DNA from: Monoplex corrugatus
Lineage: Eukaryota > Mollusca > Gastropoda > Littorinimorpha > Ranellidae
Reading direction: 5' to 3'
Length of the DNA stretch: 64,000 nucleotides
NCBI GenBank assembly: GCA_030674185.1
Contig: JAPXFY010000086.1
Location: 41,085-105,084 of the forward strand
Shown here: positions 12,113 to 22,829 of the stretch, one piece after another
Layout of the letters: each line of letters begins with the position of its first letter
Numbering within the stretch: the first letter of the stretch is position 1
Notes under the pieces: generated by a model
What the model was told of the DNA's origin: nothing
Seen by the model: the letters and a program-made list of their open reading frames with translations, nothing else
Database searches by the model: none
Made by a program: the position numbers and the translations under genes

Positions 12113-12410
12113 GAGAGTCGTGAGTCATTCAATAAAGCTTTTTTTTTCTGTTTTTTTCTCTTTTTTTTAGGTTTTTTTTTGACAGATTCAAACTTTATTC
12201 AAGTCATGGGTTGGTATTCTGGGTTCCATGTCAAATACATATTTTGTGACAACTTTAAAGAAATTTATAATGATGATTTATATTTCATGGCGTACATCTT
12301 AGTGAAGAATCTTTACATATCAGCTGTTTTACTTCCTGGCAAATAGGATGCAGATTGTGAGAGAGTGAAAGGGTTAAGGGCTACTTATAAACTGTACCTT
12401 ACAAATTGAC

Positions 12411-12412
12411 AG

Positions 12413-12450
<38 letters not shown>

Positions 12451-12755
12451 TTCTCTCTCTCTCTCTCTTTCTCTCTCTTTTCTTCTCTCTCCTCTCTTTC
12501 TCTCTCTCTTTCTCTCTCTTTTCTCTTTCTCTCTCTTTCTCTCTCTCTCTATCTCTCTTCTCTCTCTCTTCTCTCTCTCTCCTCTCTCTCTTTCTTTCTC
12601 TCTCTCTTCTCTTCTCTCTCTCTCTCTTCTTTCTCTCTCTCTCTTCCCCCTCTCTTCTCTCTCTCTCTCTCTCTCCTCTCTTCTCCTCTCTTTCTCTTCT
12701 CTCTCTCTCTTTCTCTCTCTCTCTTTCTCTTTCTCTTACTCTCTCTTTCTCTCTT

Positions 12756-12841
<86 letters not shown>
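12411..12841. repeat. CT-rich polypyrimidine tract (~430 bp)
   Basis: Interrupted (CT)n/(CTTT)n on the + strand, ending in an uninterrupted (CT) run of about 70 bp. The low-complexity Ser/Leu and Arg/Glu frames are artefacts. Long mirror-symmetric pyrimidine tracts can adopt triplex (H-DNA) form. Confidence 0.97.
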
Positions 12842-12844
<3 letters not shown>

Positions 12845-13431
12845 TCATAGTGATGCTGCGGATCTTCCGGCATGAATAATATCCCCCACCCTCTGTGCTA
12901 GAAATTTCCTCTTGTTTGTCATTCTTTTTGTTTCTGACTTGTTCCATTGCTTTCTGTCATCTCTGTCTTTCTCCTTTGTTGTCATCTATTTCTTTCTCTT
13001 TTGCTTGTTTTCCATAAATCTGTAATACTTTCTGTCTGTTAGGGTTGGTAATAGGGCACTAACAGCATTTTTAGCTTTAAGGAAACGTGAACCGTTCTGT
13101 GGCAATTGTGGGTACTATAGGTCAGTTGGTATGGATGTTTTTGTGTACTTATATTTATGCATGTGTATTCAGATTTGTGTACTTATGTTTATGCATATGT
13201 ATTCAGATTTGTGTACTTATTTATGTTTGTGTATTTGTATTTAGGTGATATATTCGGCAAAATGGCCAACGCCAGGCATATCCATAAGTAATTTGTGTGA
13301 ATGCAGTGATACGTGTACTTGATTTTCATTCCTCAGCGTTGTTTTGTGCAGGGTGATTGATATGTTTAGATAAGTGTATTTTGTTTGGGATGGTTATAGT
13401 CCTGATATGGCTGTGAGCAGTGGGCTTGGCT
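12842..13431. other. Intergenic stretch with degraded dispersed repeats
   Basis: 12880-12970 resembles the segment at 19556-19640 (gtgctagaaat, cattgctttctgtcat). 13230-13340 resembles the repeat next to RTE fragments elsewhere (gccaacgccaggcat, gtgaatgcagtgat). No exon recognised. Confidence 0.5.
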
Positions 13432-13697
13432 TTAAAACCCTTTCACCGCCAATGTCGCCTTTTGGCGACTGTCTGGCAGACCGCCAACATACTTTATTGT
13501 TGCATAATCCCAAACTCCAATCATTCTTCTTTCTTTGAAAAAAAACAGAAAGCAATTCGGTTGAGAAATAAGAAAGTTACAGTCATTTGAAGTCGGTGGG
13601 TGCATTTTTCGTGGTTTTTTTTGTTTTTGATTTTTTTAACAGCTGGTGCTGAGGACTTAAATATTCTAGAATCACTGGCGGTGAAGGGGTTTTGATT
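13432..13697. mobile_element. TTAA-flanked MITE, piggyBac-like ends (~265 bp)
   Basis: Left end ttaaaaccctttcaccgcca, right end tggcggtgaaggggttttga followed by ttaa. The inverted ends are about 17 bp with a CCCTTT core. A second local hairpin (tgtcgccttttggcgac) follows the left end. No transposase frame. Confidence 0.6.
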
Positions 13698-13901
13698 AAA
13701 CACCAAAAATGATCATGTGGAAATATTTTGTAGTTTACAGTTTTTGTGACTGGGGCGTGTAATCAAAGCTGTGATTTATTCCTGTGTACAGATTTATCCT
13801 GTTAACCATTTCATTGTTGTCTGAGCTTAAAAGTGGATGTTGTATACATGTGAGGTTCTTTTTTTATCTGTTACAGTGGTGGTTGTGTGTGAATGAGATT
13901 C

Positions 13902-13925
13902 ATATATATATATATATCATATATC
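13902..13925. repeat. (AT)n microsatellite
   Basis: Short alternating AT run in otherwise featureless sequence (13700-14130), where I see no gene. Confidence 0.9.
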
Positions 13926-14134
13926 ATCAATTGTTGACTTGCTATTTAGTCTAGGCAGGACAGTGGACAGTAAAAGGTTGAATAATCATTATTATGTGAC
14001 GATTGAAGAAAACAAGTTCAGGTAATAGTATGAGGGTCCATTACCTGTTTTTGTTTGTTTTCTTTTCAGTGGGTTTTTGTTGTTGTTGTTGGGTTTGTTT
14101 GTTTTTTGGACCCATTTTCCTTTTTGTCACTGTT

Positions 14135-14345
14135 TTTCCTAGAAAGATGGTTGCCATGAGGTCCGTGTTCTTGCTGCGTGACACATGGCCAGTGTATTTT
14201 AGTCTTCTCTTGTTGATGTCTGCTAGTAGTTTTTCTGGTGGTATCAAGTTCTTCCAGGACACTTTCATTAGTTCTTCTGTCTGTCCATTTGGCATGTAGC
14301 AGTCTCCGATAAAACCACATCTCTGCTGCCTCAATTCTTCTGCAT
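14135..14345 (-). mobile_element. RTE-type LINE C-terminal fragment (second family)
   Basis: The minus strand encodes relics of the RTE C-terminal region: EELRQQRCGFIG, GQTEELMKVSWKNLIPPEKL and INKRRLKYTGHVSRSKNTDL. These match the WFYRRLLRVKWTD-RSNES region of the intact element at 58257-60746. It is frame-damaged and ends at the left edge of duplication unit A. Confidence 0.7.
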
Positions 14346-14395
14346 TCAAAGAAATAAGAGGGAAGCAGGAAGAATTTTTATAATATCAACCAAAG

Positions 14396-14465
14396 GACAT
14401 AACTCTTGACAGCACGTAGGAATTATCATGGGAGATAATTCCTACGTGATCTCAAGAGTTATGTC
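14396..14465. other. Perfect-type hairpin, 31 bp arms
   Basis: gacataactcttgacagcac and gtaggaattat are followed, after catgggag, by their inverse (ataattcctacgtgatctcaagagttatgtc) with few mismatches. Identical structure in unit B at 33952-34021. Bases 14466-14702 hold no recognised gene; a minus frame there is conserved in both copies but matches nothing I know. Confidence 0.8.
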
Positions 14466-14702
14466 TTCTGCGATCAGTTTTTCTCAAGAGTCCAGGCTTC
14501 TCAGCGAGCCATAAATCATGACTGGCCGTATCAAACATTTTAAAAGTCTTAAGTTTCAGGCCATTGAAGTCATCATGTGCACGTTTTGGCAAAAAGCACA
14601 CATAATGACACGAAGCGCTGTTTGGGCAGTGCATCAAATTCATGGTGAGGGGATAGCCCATAGGCAAATAGTTTGGGGGTTTTTGTGTGCTAGTATCTGT
14701 GT

Positions 14703-14935
14703 CAACATTTATAGGCCATTTTATGAGGAAGGGGGATTTGGAGCACCTGGTCACAACGGGAAAGCTGGAGGGAAAGAGAGCACCGGGTAGACCCAGGTAG
14801 AAAATGCTGGACGGACTTGCAGAGTGGCTGGGGACGAGGAGGTTGGGGGAGATGCTAGGGGCAACGAGAGATAGAGACAGATGGAAGTCCATGATCGCCA
14901 ACGCCATGCGGCAGGGCACCTGATGATGATGATGA
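14703..14935 (+). mobile_element. RTE-type LINE C-terminal fragment
   Basis: Short relic carrying TFIGHFMRKGDLEHLVTTGK, APGRPR and the MRQGT terminus followed by (GAT)5. Its partner is 34258-34495. Confidence 0.85.
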
Positions 14936-15202
14936 GTGTCTGTGTCTTCTAGGATGTATCCTATTCACTGCTTAACTTTTTGATTTTTAAAACAATCTGT
15001 GTATTAAATATATGAATACATTGAAGATATTGTGTTCAAGAAAAAAGTATGTGTTGAATGTATGAATACATATGTGTCCAATAATTGTTCTATTCTTTGA
15101 CGTGTAAAGAAAAAAGAATTATGTTGTTTTAATGTCCATATAAATATACTGAGGATGTGTGTATCTACTGAGTGTTTCATTCTTTGTTGTATAAGAAATA
15201 AA

Positions 15203-15822
15203 TGTGACCTCCCACCACCAATTCAGTCTTAACTCGCAGTCAGTCAAACAGCACTAGGAGCTGAAAAGGTGACTGAGGGTCTATATGGGGTGTTTTGACT
15301 TTTTCTCAAAATTGGTTTCTGTAGACTATAATCTATCCCCTCCCCCCCCCCCCCCCCCCCATCACCCCAGAAATTTTTTTCTTGAGAAGATATTAATCAA
15401 TTTAAAATGGTATTTTATTGCACTGATCGCAACAGAAAGAACGCAATTTCCTACAGAAGTACTTATTTTTGTCTCCTACTATGAACCGTAACCTGTACAG
15501 TACCCCCGCATGTAATGTACTGACAGAAAGCTCTTTGGTGCACCTTTCAGATAATGACAGCTAAAAATAGAAACAAACCAGGTCAAAGCCACCAAATAAA
15601 GAAATTTAAAGAAAATGTGTAGGAGAGCACACAAAAACTTTAGAGGCCGTTTTCTCAAAATGGCCGTCATACAACTAAATGACTTTAAAGATACACAACT
15701 TCTACATTATTTTGAGTACAAGCTTTATTCAAGTACCAAAATAATCAGCAAAATGTACACTTTCCGGTGATATGTATATCTCAAAATGCTAGTTAAGACT
15801 GATTTTGTGCTGGCAGGTCACA
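15203..15822. mobile_element. TIR element (MITE-like), copy 2
   Basis: Same ends as copy 1 (TGTGACCTCCCACCACC, inverse gctggcaggtcaca). Contains a poly(C) expansion near 15341-15368. Partner of copy 4 at 34761. The 14936-15202 spacer holds only AT-rich sequence with repeated atgaatacat motifs. Confidence 0.8.
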
Positions 15823-16031
15823 TATTATGTTGTAGTGCCCTTAGTTATGTTTCAGTTTGTGGTCATATTTGTTTTAAAATCCCCTGTGTGATAGGTTGGA
15901 CAGAGTGGTCAACGCCCGGGGCATGTCCTTGGATTGTGTGCGTGAATGCATTGATATGTGTACTTAATTTTCTTTTCCTTTTTTTACCTGTTACAGTATT
16001 GTGTATGTTTTGAAACGGTTAAAGCCCAGAT

Positions 16032-16415
16032 CCGTACAACAGTGAGGCGTGGACAGTCAGCAAGATTGAGGCAGCCGAGGTGTGGTTTCTCAGAAGAATG
16101 TTGAGAGTTCCATGGACAGCAAAGAAAACAAACGAGACAGTCTTGATGGAGGCAGACACAAGTAGATCACTCATAAGGAAGATTAGGAAAAGACAGGCAA
16201 CATTCATATGTCATTTTATGAAGAAGGGGGATTTGGAGCACCTGATCACAACGGGAAAGCTGGAGGGAAAGAGAGCACCAGGTAGACCCAGGGAGAGAAT
16301 GCTGGACGGACTTGCAGAGTGGCTGGGGATGAGGAGGGTGGGGGAGATGCTGGGGGCAACGAGAGATAGAGATGGTTGGAAGTCCATGGTCGCCAACGCC
16401 ATGCGGCAGGGCACC

Positions 16416-16485
<70 letters not shown>
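16032..16485 (+). mobile_element. RTE-type LINE C-terminal fragment with (GAT)23 tail
   Basis: Frame begins at the conserved YNSEAWTVSKIEAAEVWFLR region (canonical LYGCEAW in intact relatives) and runs open to the MRQGT terminus and stop. The 3' (GAT) run has grown to about 23 triplets. Poly-Met and poly-Asp frames through the tail are artefacts. Confidence 0.9.
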
Positions 16486-16927
16486 ACCCAGATATGGCTC
16501 TACTGCAGTCGGCTGGGTTTTAAACCGAAATCACCATAACAAAAATAGTTTCTGGTGTAGTCAGTGACAAATATGGTAGCCATGTCCATTTCCCTAAAAC
16601 ATGTAAGTTCCATGTCAACTTTGCGGTGTGTTCATCAGTGCAGTATTAAAATTTGTTTTTTCGCTTTAAGCATTATCCTGTTACGTAATGAAATTTGTGT
16701 GCATATTTGTATCGTCAAATGAATGTTGTCATCGTTGTTTTAATAGAGAATGAAGAGGTTGTGTCCCTGCCACATGAAAGCTGTTTGTTTATTTGTTTGT
16801 TTAGTTCCATGCACTGTGATAGTTTCTAATACGTGTGATCCAGTCTTGTTCAGTTCTGTTATTCATATGGCAATGTACTTTTGCTCATATGGCCAAGACT
16901 TGTCTTTCTTTATCACGTAATGAGGGT
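16486..16927. other. Unassigned sequence
   Basis: No exon, RNA gene or transposon recognised. Well conserved in unit B (36054-36494). Contains only short simple runs (ttgtttatttgtttg). Confidence 0.4.
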
Positions 16928-17530
16928 ATGTATATGTATGTATGTATGTCTGTGTGTATATATGTATGTATGTATTTATGTATGTATGTATGTATTTATG
17001 TGTGTATGTATGTATGTATGTATTTGTGGGTGTGGGTGTAAGTAATATGTAGGTAGATAGGTAGGTTCGTTAGGTTAGGTTAGATTAGGTTAGGTTAGGT
17101 TAGGTAAGGTTAGGTTAGGTTAGGTTAGGTTAGGTAAGGTTAGGTTAGGTTAGGTTAGGTTAGGTAAGGTAAGGTAAGGTAGGGTAAGGTAGGGTAGGTA
17201 GGTATGTATCTGTATGTATGTATGTAGGTTAGGTTAGGGTAGGGTAGGTTAAGTTAAGTTAGGATATGTTAGGTTAGTTTTAGGCATGTATGTATGAGTG
17301 GTTAGGTTATATATGTGTACATGTATGTATGTATGCATATGTATGTATGTAGGTTAGGTTATGCATGTATGTATGTAGGTTAGGTTATGCATGTATGTAT
17401 GTATGTTAGGTTAGGTTAGGTTGGGTTAGGTTAGGTTCAGCATGTATGTATGAATAGGTTAGGTTATGTATGTATGTATATGTATTTAGGTTAGGTTAGG
17501 TGTGTATGTATGTGTATATATATATGTACA
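16928..17530. repeat. Mixed (TATG)n and TTAGG-like repeat block
   Basis: (gtat)n and (gtatgtatt)n runs alternate with long ggttaggttaggttagg tracts at about 17065-17270 and again to 17510. The core is the pentamer TTAGG with GGGTA and GGTAA variants. It is internal to the sequence, so an interstitial telomere-like block rather than a chromosome end. Confidence 0.9.
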
Positions 17531-17531
17531 C

Positions 17532-17731
17532 ATTGGAGCACCTGGTCACAACGGGAAAGCTGGTGGGAAAGAGAGCACCAGGCAGACCCAGGGAGAAAAT
17601 ACTGGACGGACTTGCAGAGTGGTTGAAGATGAGGAGGGTGGAGGAGGTGCTTGAGGCAACAAGAGATAGAGACAGATGGAAGTCCATGATCGCCAGTGCC
17701 ATGTGGCAGGGCACCTGATGATGATGATGAT
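17532..17731 (+). mobile_element. RTE-type LINE C-terminal fragment inside simple repeats
   Basis: LEHLVTTGKL, APGRPREKILDGLAEWLKMR and MWQGT terminus with (GAT)5. It is embedded in the (TATG)n block, which resumes at 17735-17826. Confidence 0.88.
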
Positions 17732-18195
17732 ATATATGTATGTATGTAGGTTAGGTATGTTTGTATGTACGTATGTGTATGTATGTATGTATGTGTACAT
17801 ACATATGTGTATATGTATGTATGTTATGTGGTGATGTAGTCTTTTTCCGCTTGTTTAAAGCGACACCATTTTGATGGTTTACCTTCTGGCTCTGTGTGTG
17901 GTGATAGATAACTGTTGTGTGCGTTACAGACCTGACACAACTGTCTGTCTTCGACTATCATCCCAAAGTATTTTTAGATCACGTACACTGAACTGTTATG
18001 TTGTTGTTTATCCGTCTTGTTAAAAATGGCAAGCGAACGATTAAGAGTGATCTGCCGTGTGTACATGTGAGTGTTTGTGGATCAAACAGACGAAGAATGC
18101 AGTCAAGATTCTCCAGAAATTACATAGATTGTTGGTAAACATGTTTGTAGAAATGGAAGTGCCACACTGATTCAGTAACAGCTAACAATATACAG
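17732..18195. other. Simple repeats then unassigned sequence
   Basis: (TATG)n to about 17826, then low-copy sequence with no recognised gene. Nearly identical in unit B (37567-38035). Confidence 0.5.
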
Positions 18196-18207
18196 CTGAT
18201 ATCATTA

Positions 18208-18586
18208 TCCATCTCCATCGCCGTGGACGATGGTGGGAGCTCCACTCTTTGTCTTAAAGGATCGCCAGGCGACACGCTCTCTGCTCCTGTGTATGATGTC
18301 ATGGAGCCCCAGTTTGCAGGCATCAGCGATGTTGTCCGTGAAGGATTTTGCTGGCCTTCCTTGTTTTCTCTTTGCCTCCACTCTCCCCTGCAGGACTGGT
18401 GTCGTCAAGTCGGTTCTTGTGTTTCTGTTCATGTGCCCGATATACTTCAGTTTTTCTTTTGTTGATCTCTGGGAGTATTTTACTTTGGACAGCTAATTCC
18501 TTTAGCACGTTTTCGTTTGTTCTTTTGTCTGTCCATTTTACTCTGAGAAGACGCCTGTGGAACCACATTTCTGCAGCTGATATCAC
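18208..18586 (-). mobile_element. RTE-type LINE C-terminal fragment (second family)
   Basis: Minus-strand relic with AAEMWFHRRLLRVKWTDKRT, then after a frame shift NRNTRTDLTTPVLQGRVEAK and a terminus TIVHGDGDG, parallel to TVPGDADR of the intact element at 58257. Partner at 38048-38427. Confidence 0.85.
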
Positions 18587-18639
18587 AGAACAAAAAAAGG
18601 ATGTATTATATATTTAAAGAGTAGGGAGTAGTATTTTAT

Positions 18640-18930
18640 TTATTCATCAAAAGCAACTAATTGAGAAGATAATAAATGCCTAGTGAAGGTGAAGATCACT
18701 GACAGAAATATCCAACAGATCTGCCCTCTCTTCCACATTCACAGCTATTTTTGGTCATATTTATTTTTAACTGTTTGGTCTGGGAGTTGTAGTTTGTTTA
18801 TTCATCAAAACCAACTGATTGAGGAGATAATATACCTAGTGAAGATGAAGATCACTGACAGAAACAATGTTCAACAGATCTGTCCCCTCTTCCGGTCTTG
18901 TTCATTTTTGAATATTGTCTCTGTTGGAGT
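18640..18930. repeat. Two-copy form of the 108 bp repeat
   Basis: Two diverged copies of a segment containing agaagatcactgacagaaa and caacagatctg. In unit B the same segment has expanded to about 30 copies (38690-41925). The following 18930-19490 is unassigned sequence conserved in B. Confidence 0.8.
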
Positions 18931-19490
18931 TTTTATTTTCCTAAATTATTTTCACCCCAACACAAACAGGTCAGTGGGGCATGAACATCTCTTGGAAGGG
19001 GTGAGGGTGGAGGTCATCCTACTTTATTGTGCTTTATTGTGTCTCATTTCTCTGTTTTTGTTAAAGAAATATATCAGTAATTAAAGATCAAAATTAAACT
19101 TGAAATGCATAAGGTATATCGTAAATAAAACATTCATCGATGCAGTTCATTTGATGTACAAATCTCAAGGTCACCTCAGCATGTAGAGTGGATGTGCAGG
19201 TTTACAGTGTCTTCTGCAGTTATTTGGATTTCCATCACACAGCATGTGAAGACTTGAGTGCTGACACCTTGCTCATCAAACCGATACAGATGTGATGCAT
19301 AACCTTAGATTCAACATTTGTGTGCGTGTGCTTGTTTATTGTTTTCATGATTTTTATGAATAGCATTTCTTTGGTTTGTTTTCCAGTTTTGTTTTTGTTT
19401 TGTTTGTGTAAGTGTTGTGGTGCTATTGTGAATAAAAACTCTGAAAAATGCAGACTGTGTCTCACGTGTTGTCTTGATATTTTGTATGCG

Positions 19491-19740
19491 AGTTTCTCCC
19501 TCTGTGGGGATGCTGGGGGCTCCTTCAGTATAAATAGTGTGCCCACCTTCTGGACATTCTGTGCTAGAAATGTCCTCTGTCACTCTCTTTGTTTCTGCCT
19601 TGTTCCTTTGCTTTCTGTCATTTCTTCCTATCATTTTCAACCTTGCTGGTCCATTCACCTGCATGTGTTCAACAAAGCCTTACATACTTTCTCTTAGGAT
19701 TGACAATTGGATCGATAACTGGATACATGTATTAGGTGAA
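19491..19740. repeat. Dispersed repeat (unclassified)
   Basis: Inverse of the segments at 31389-31575 and 50965-51165: ggtccattcacctgcatgtg, gaaatgacagaaagcaaagg (inverse) and tatttatactgaaagagccc (inverse). It serves as an uninterrupted reference for the LINE insertion at 29282-31388. Confidence 0.7.
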
Positions 19741-19763
19741 TTTTTGGCTCTAGGGATGCGAGA

Positions 19764-20086
19764 TATCATCATCATCAAGTGTCCTGCCGCATGGCGTTGG
19801 CGATCATGGCCCTCCATATGTATCTGTCCCTTGCTGCCACAAGCGCATCTTCCACCCTCTCTGTCCTCAGCCATCCTGCAAGTCCGTCCAATATTTTCTG
19901 CCTGGGTCTACCTGGTGTTCTCTTTCCCTCCAGATTTCCTGTTGTGACCATGTGCTCTAATTCCCCTTTCCTCATAAAATGGCCTATGAATGTTGCCTGT
20001 CTTTTCCTAATCTTCCTAATGAATGATCTTCTTGTGTCTGCTTCCATCAAGACTGTCTCGTTTGTTTTCTTTGCTGTCCATGGAAC
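19764..20086 (-). mobile_element. RTE-type LINE C-terminal fragment
   Basis: Minus frame MEADTRRSFIRKIRKRQATF, GRPRQKILDGLAGWLRTER and terminus AMRQDT, with (GAT) tail at the low-coordinate end. Partner at 42756-43075. Confidence 0.9.
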
Positions 20087-20103
20087 GCGAGATATGCAGA
20101 AGC

Positions 20104-20398
20104 CATTTCCAGAAGGTGGGGATATTATTTATACTGAAAGAACCCCTGGCATGCCTACAGAAGGTGGGGATATTATTTATACTGAAAGAACCCCTGGCAT
20201 CCCTACAGAAGGTGGGGATATTATTTATACTGAAAGAACCCCTGGCATGCCTACAGAAGGTGGGGATATTATTTATACTGAAAGAACCCCTGGCATCCCT
20301 ACAGAAGGTGGGGATATTTATACTGAAAGAACCCCTGGCATCTCTACAGAAGGTGGGGATATCTATACTGAAAGAACCCCTGGCATCCCTACAGGGGT
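20104..20398. repeat. 48 bp minisatellite, ~6 copies
   Basis: Unit agaaggtggggatattattt, atactgaaagaacccctggc, atgcctac. It is a multiple of three, so the frame stays open as a 16-residue repeat (EGGDIIYTERTPGMPT). Later copies are 42-45 bp. Unit B has only three copies (43100-43245). Confidence 0.93.
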
Positions 20399-20689
20399 GA
20401 CACCTGGCTGGACGGGGTTGGGCATTTTAAGGAGGAATTGTCAGGCAGTGGGTTCCACTTGTTGTCTAGAGTGCAACATCTGTCTCTGCTTCCACAAGAA
20501 CAGAAACTGCTTCCTGGGGTTCACACCATCACCTGGACTGTTACCGTAACCATGACAGTATCATCTCCATCTCCATAGTGACAGACTTTCCTTTCCTTTT
20601 TTATTTTCTTTTCTTTTGGGGGGCAGTAGTATGGAGGGGGTGGGGTAAATTCTTCGTGATTTAGACTTGGTACAATACCCCTAGTTTTT

Positions 20690-21165
20690 GTTTTTTGTTT
20701 GTTTATTTGGTCCCATTTTCTATGCCATTTTAATGGCCACAGAAGCTGGAACAGTTTTTCACAATGCGATGATGGTCATGTCGTTGAGGATGATAATCAT
20801 GATGCTATGGAGTTCCATCTAGGATTGAGACTATGTCTAGGATTGAGACTATGTGACAGGGTGGTACTCTACGAATACTATCATAATATATCCTGGCGTC
20901 AACCAGGCCTGAGAGATACAGATACCTGCAGGTGCTCGTCAGAAAATTTGAGCAGCACCCTCAATGACGCATCCGTGAAGTGGATGAGACTCGACTGTGT
21001 GCTACCAGTAGTCCCAAATGAGCCTATGGCATGCCCAACTCTGGGTAGGAGCCGGTTAGAGCTGAAAAATCCCATGATTTTGAAAGGGACTGATGGGGAT
21101 TCGAACCCACAACCTTCTAGTCGGTAGTCCGTTGCACTAACCACTACACCACAGCGACTGGTTAT
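20690..21165 (-). mobile_element. tRNA-derived SINE, family 1, copy 1
   Basis: The head at the high-coordinate end (minus strand) carries pol III boxes: box A-like tggtgtagtggttagtg and box B ggttcgaatcc. A unique body of about 400 bp (cctagatggaactccatagc, ctgtggccattaaaatggca) follows. Other copies: 43560-44015 and 62465-62892, plus two diverged + strand copies. Confidence 0.85.
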
Positions 21166-21289
21166 ACCCCTGGAACTTGACAAGGACTTATGAACAACAG
21201 CAGTTGTACAATGACTTTTCTTCTTCTTTCCCTTGGTTACCGCCTTCTTCATGGTGAAGATTCTGTAGACTATAAGGGGGGTCTGCGTG

Positions 21290-21775
21290 CAGTCTTAAGT
21301 TTCCTGAGGTAGAGTTTGCTGGGCCGGGGGGTGTTTGGGGGGTGGGGACAGGGGGAGGGGTGTGGGATCAGATTTGAGATTTGAAGCCTTCCAGGGTTGG
21401 GCTGAAGGCAACCTCAGCAGGAAGGCTGTTCCAGTCGGTTACGGTCCTGGGGAAGAAAGACTGTTGTCTGTATAGCGTCCTGCAGTTGGAAAGGTGGTAC
21501 GTTGCTGGGTGCGACCGTCGGGTTCCTATGGATGCAGAAGGATTTAGAGAGGGTTTGTGGCACGTGTTGATGATGAGGCTTCCATTGTGGAACTTATAGA
21601 AGTTTGTCAGCCTCGCCTTTCTCCTTCGCTCTGTGAGGGGGACCACTGGAGAGTCTCCAGCATGTCTTGAAAATTGGACGTTTTCCGGTGTTGATGGGTG
21701 ACCCAATGATCGATATATTGGGACTGTATTCAAGACCTACTGTGTCACATGTCACGTGATGTGGTATATTACCTA
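21290..21775 (-). mobile_element. Jockey/CR1-superfamily LINE, reverse transcriptase C-terminal fragment
   Basis: Minus-strand frame carries LTERRRKARLTNFYKFHNGS and LYRQQSFFPRTVTDWNSLPA followed by EVAFSPTLEGFKSQI and stop. The RR-ARL-FYK and SFFPRTV-DWN-LP motifs mark the end of CR1/jockey-type reverse transcriptases. A frame shift sits near 21650. Partner at 44140-44600. Confidence 0.85.
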
Positions 21776-21924
21776 ATTTGGGCGCCTTTTTTTTTTTTAA
21801 AGATTTGGCAACCACTTTTTACTTTACTTTGGTGTTATTTGATCAAAAAAAATTTTTTTTTGGAATAGTTTTTTGTCCATGGGCAGGTTCTCGAGGGTTT
21901 TAAATGTTAATTTCATTTAATGAG

Positions 21925-21970
21925 TATGCATGTGTGTGTGAGCGAGTGTGTGTGTGTGTGTGCGTGTGTG

Positions 21971-22019
<49 letters not shown>

Positions 22020-22033
22020 CAGTGTCGGCATTA

Positions 22034-22065
<32 letters not shown>

Positions 22066-22079
22066 ATGCAGTGTCGGCA

Positions 22080-22115
<36 letters not shown>

Positions 22116-22225
22116 CAGTGTCGGCATTAGTGTATGTGTGTGTGCGAGAGTGTCTGTGTGTGTATGCATCCACATGCATTCGCGCGCGCGCGCACGCGCG
22201 CGCGCGCGTGTGTGTGTGTGTATGC
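21925..22225. repeat. (TG)n array with a (CG)n Z-DNA-prone core
   Basis: (TG) runs are interrupted three times by tatgcagtgtcggcattag, with alternating cgcgcgcgcgcgcacgcgcg at about 22179-22208. 22226-22526 is AT-rich unassigned sequence. Confidence 0.93.
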
Positions 22226-22526
22226 AAGTGCATTTCTGTTACATGTCAACTGTTCTTACCAACAAAGAACAGATCACACATTTACACAGATGCACAGTGC
22301 TACATGCGCACAATCTCTTTTAATTACTCAAACAAACACACAGACTGTCCACATTTCACTCTCCACCCCATCTCCTGCACTACAAAAAGTGAGGTGAGGT
22401 AACCAAGTCACTGGTTTTTAATATTCACTTTATTTCACAAAAACAATGAAGGCAACATTTATACACTACATTTTCACAAAACCTAAACTGATATATACAA
22501 AATATAAAATTATACATTAAACTATC

Positions 22527-22690
22527 CACCATGGTGTAGTAACCAGTTAGTGCCACAGACTATGACTGGAAAGTTGTGGATTCGAATCCCCATCAGTCCC
22601 TTCAAAAATAGTTCAGGGATTTTTCAGCTTCAGCTGACTCCTTCCCAGAGTTGAGCACGCTACGGGTGACTAAGATTACAAGCTGTGTTC
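22527..22690 (+). mobile_element. tRNA-derived SINE head, diverged
   Basis: Plus-strand match to the SINE family 1 head: tggtgtagtaaccagttagt, then tgtggattcgaatccccatc (box B) and tttttcagcttcagctg. Box A is damaged. Partner at 45366-45520. Confidence 0.7.
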
Positions 22691-22738
22691 CTTTCAAATT
22701 ACACATCAACGTCAAGCTGATCAAATACTTGAAGCGTA

Positions 22739-22808
<70 letters not shown>
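22739..22808. repeat. (CA)n microsatellite
   Basis: About 34 CA steps. Partner at 45583-45653. Confidence 0.97.
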
Positions 22809-22829
22809 ACACAGACTCTCTCTCTCTCC

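Noticed and set aside
12406..12947. Ser/Leu-rich and Arg/Glu-rich open frames
   Set aside because: Both are translations of the CT tract.
14452..14919. Minus frame with MNLMHCPNSASCHYVCFLPK as a host exon
   Set aside because: Open in both duplication units, but with no splice signals, no family recognised, and an upstream part made of antisense RTE sequence. Left unassigned.
20440..20560. Candidate for the missing XRCC1 last exon (minus frame with RKQFLFLWKQRQMLHSRQQ)
   Set aside because: Lacks the W-C-EKQKL-P order, has an early stop, and occurs in both units without constraint.
20899..21252. Minus frame beginning MKKAVTKGKKKK as a small basic protein
   Set aside because: It runs into the tRNA-derived SINE after a few codons; in register the Lys-rich part meets a stop, and unit B shows no constraint.
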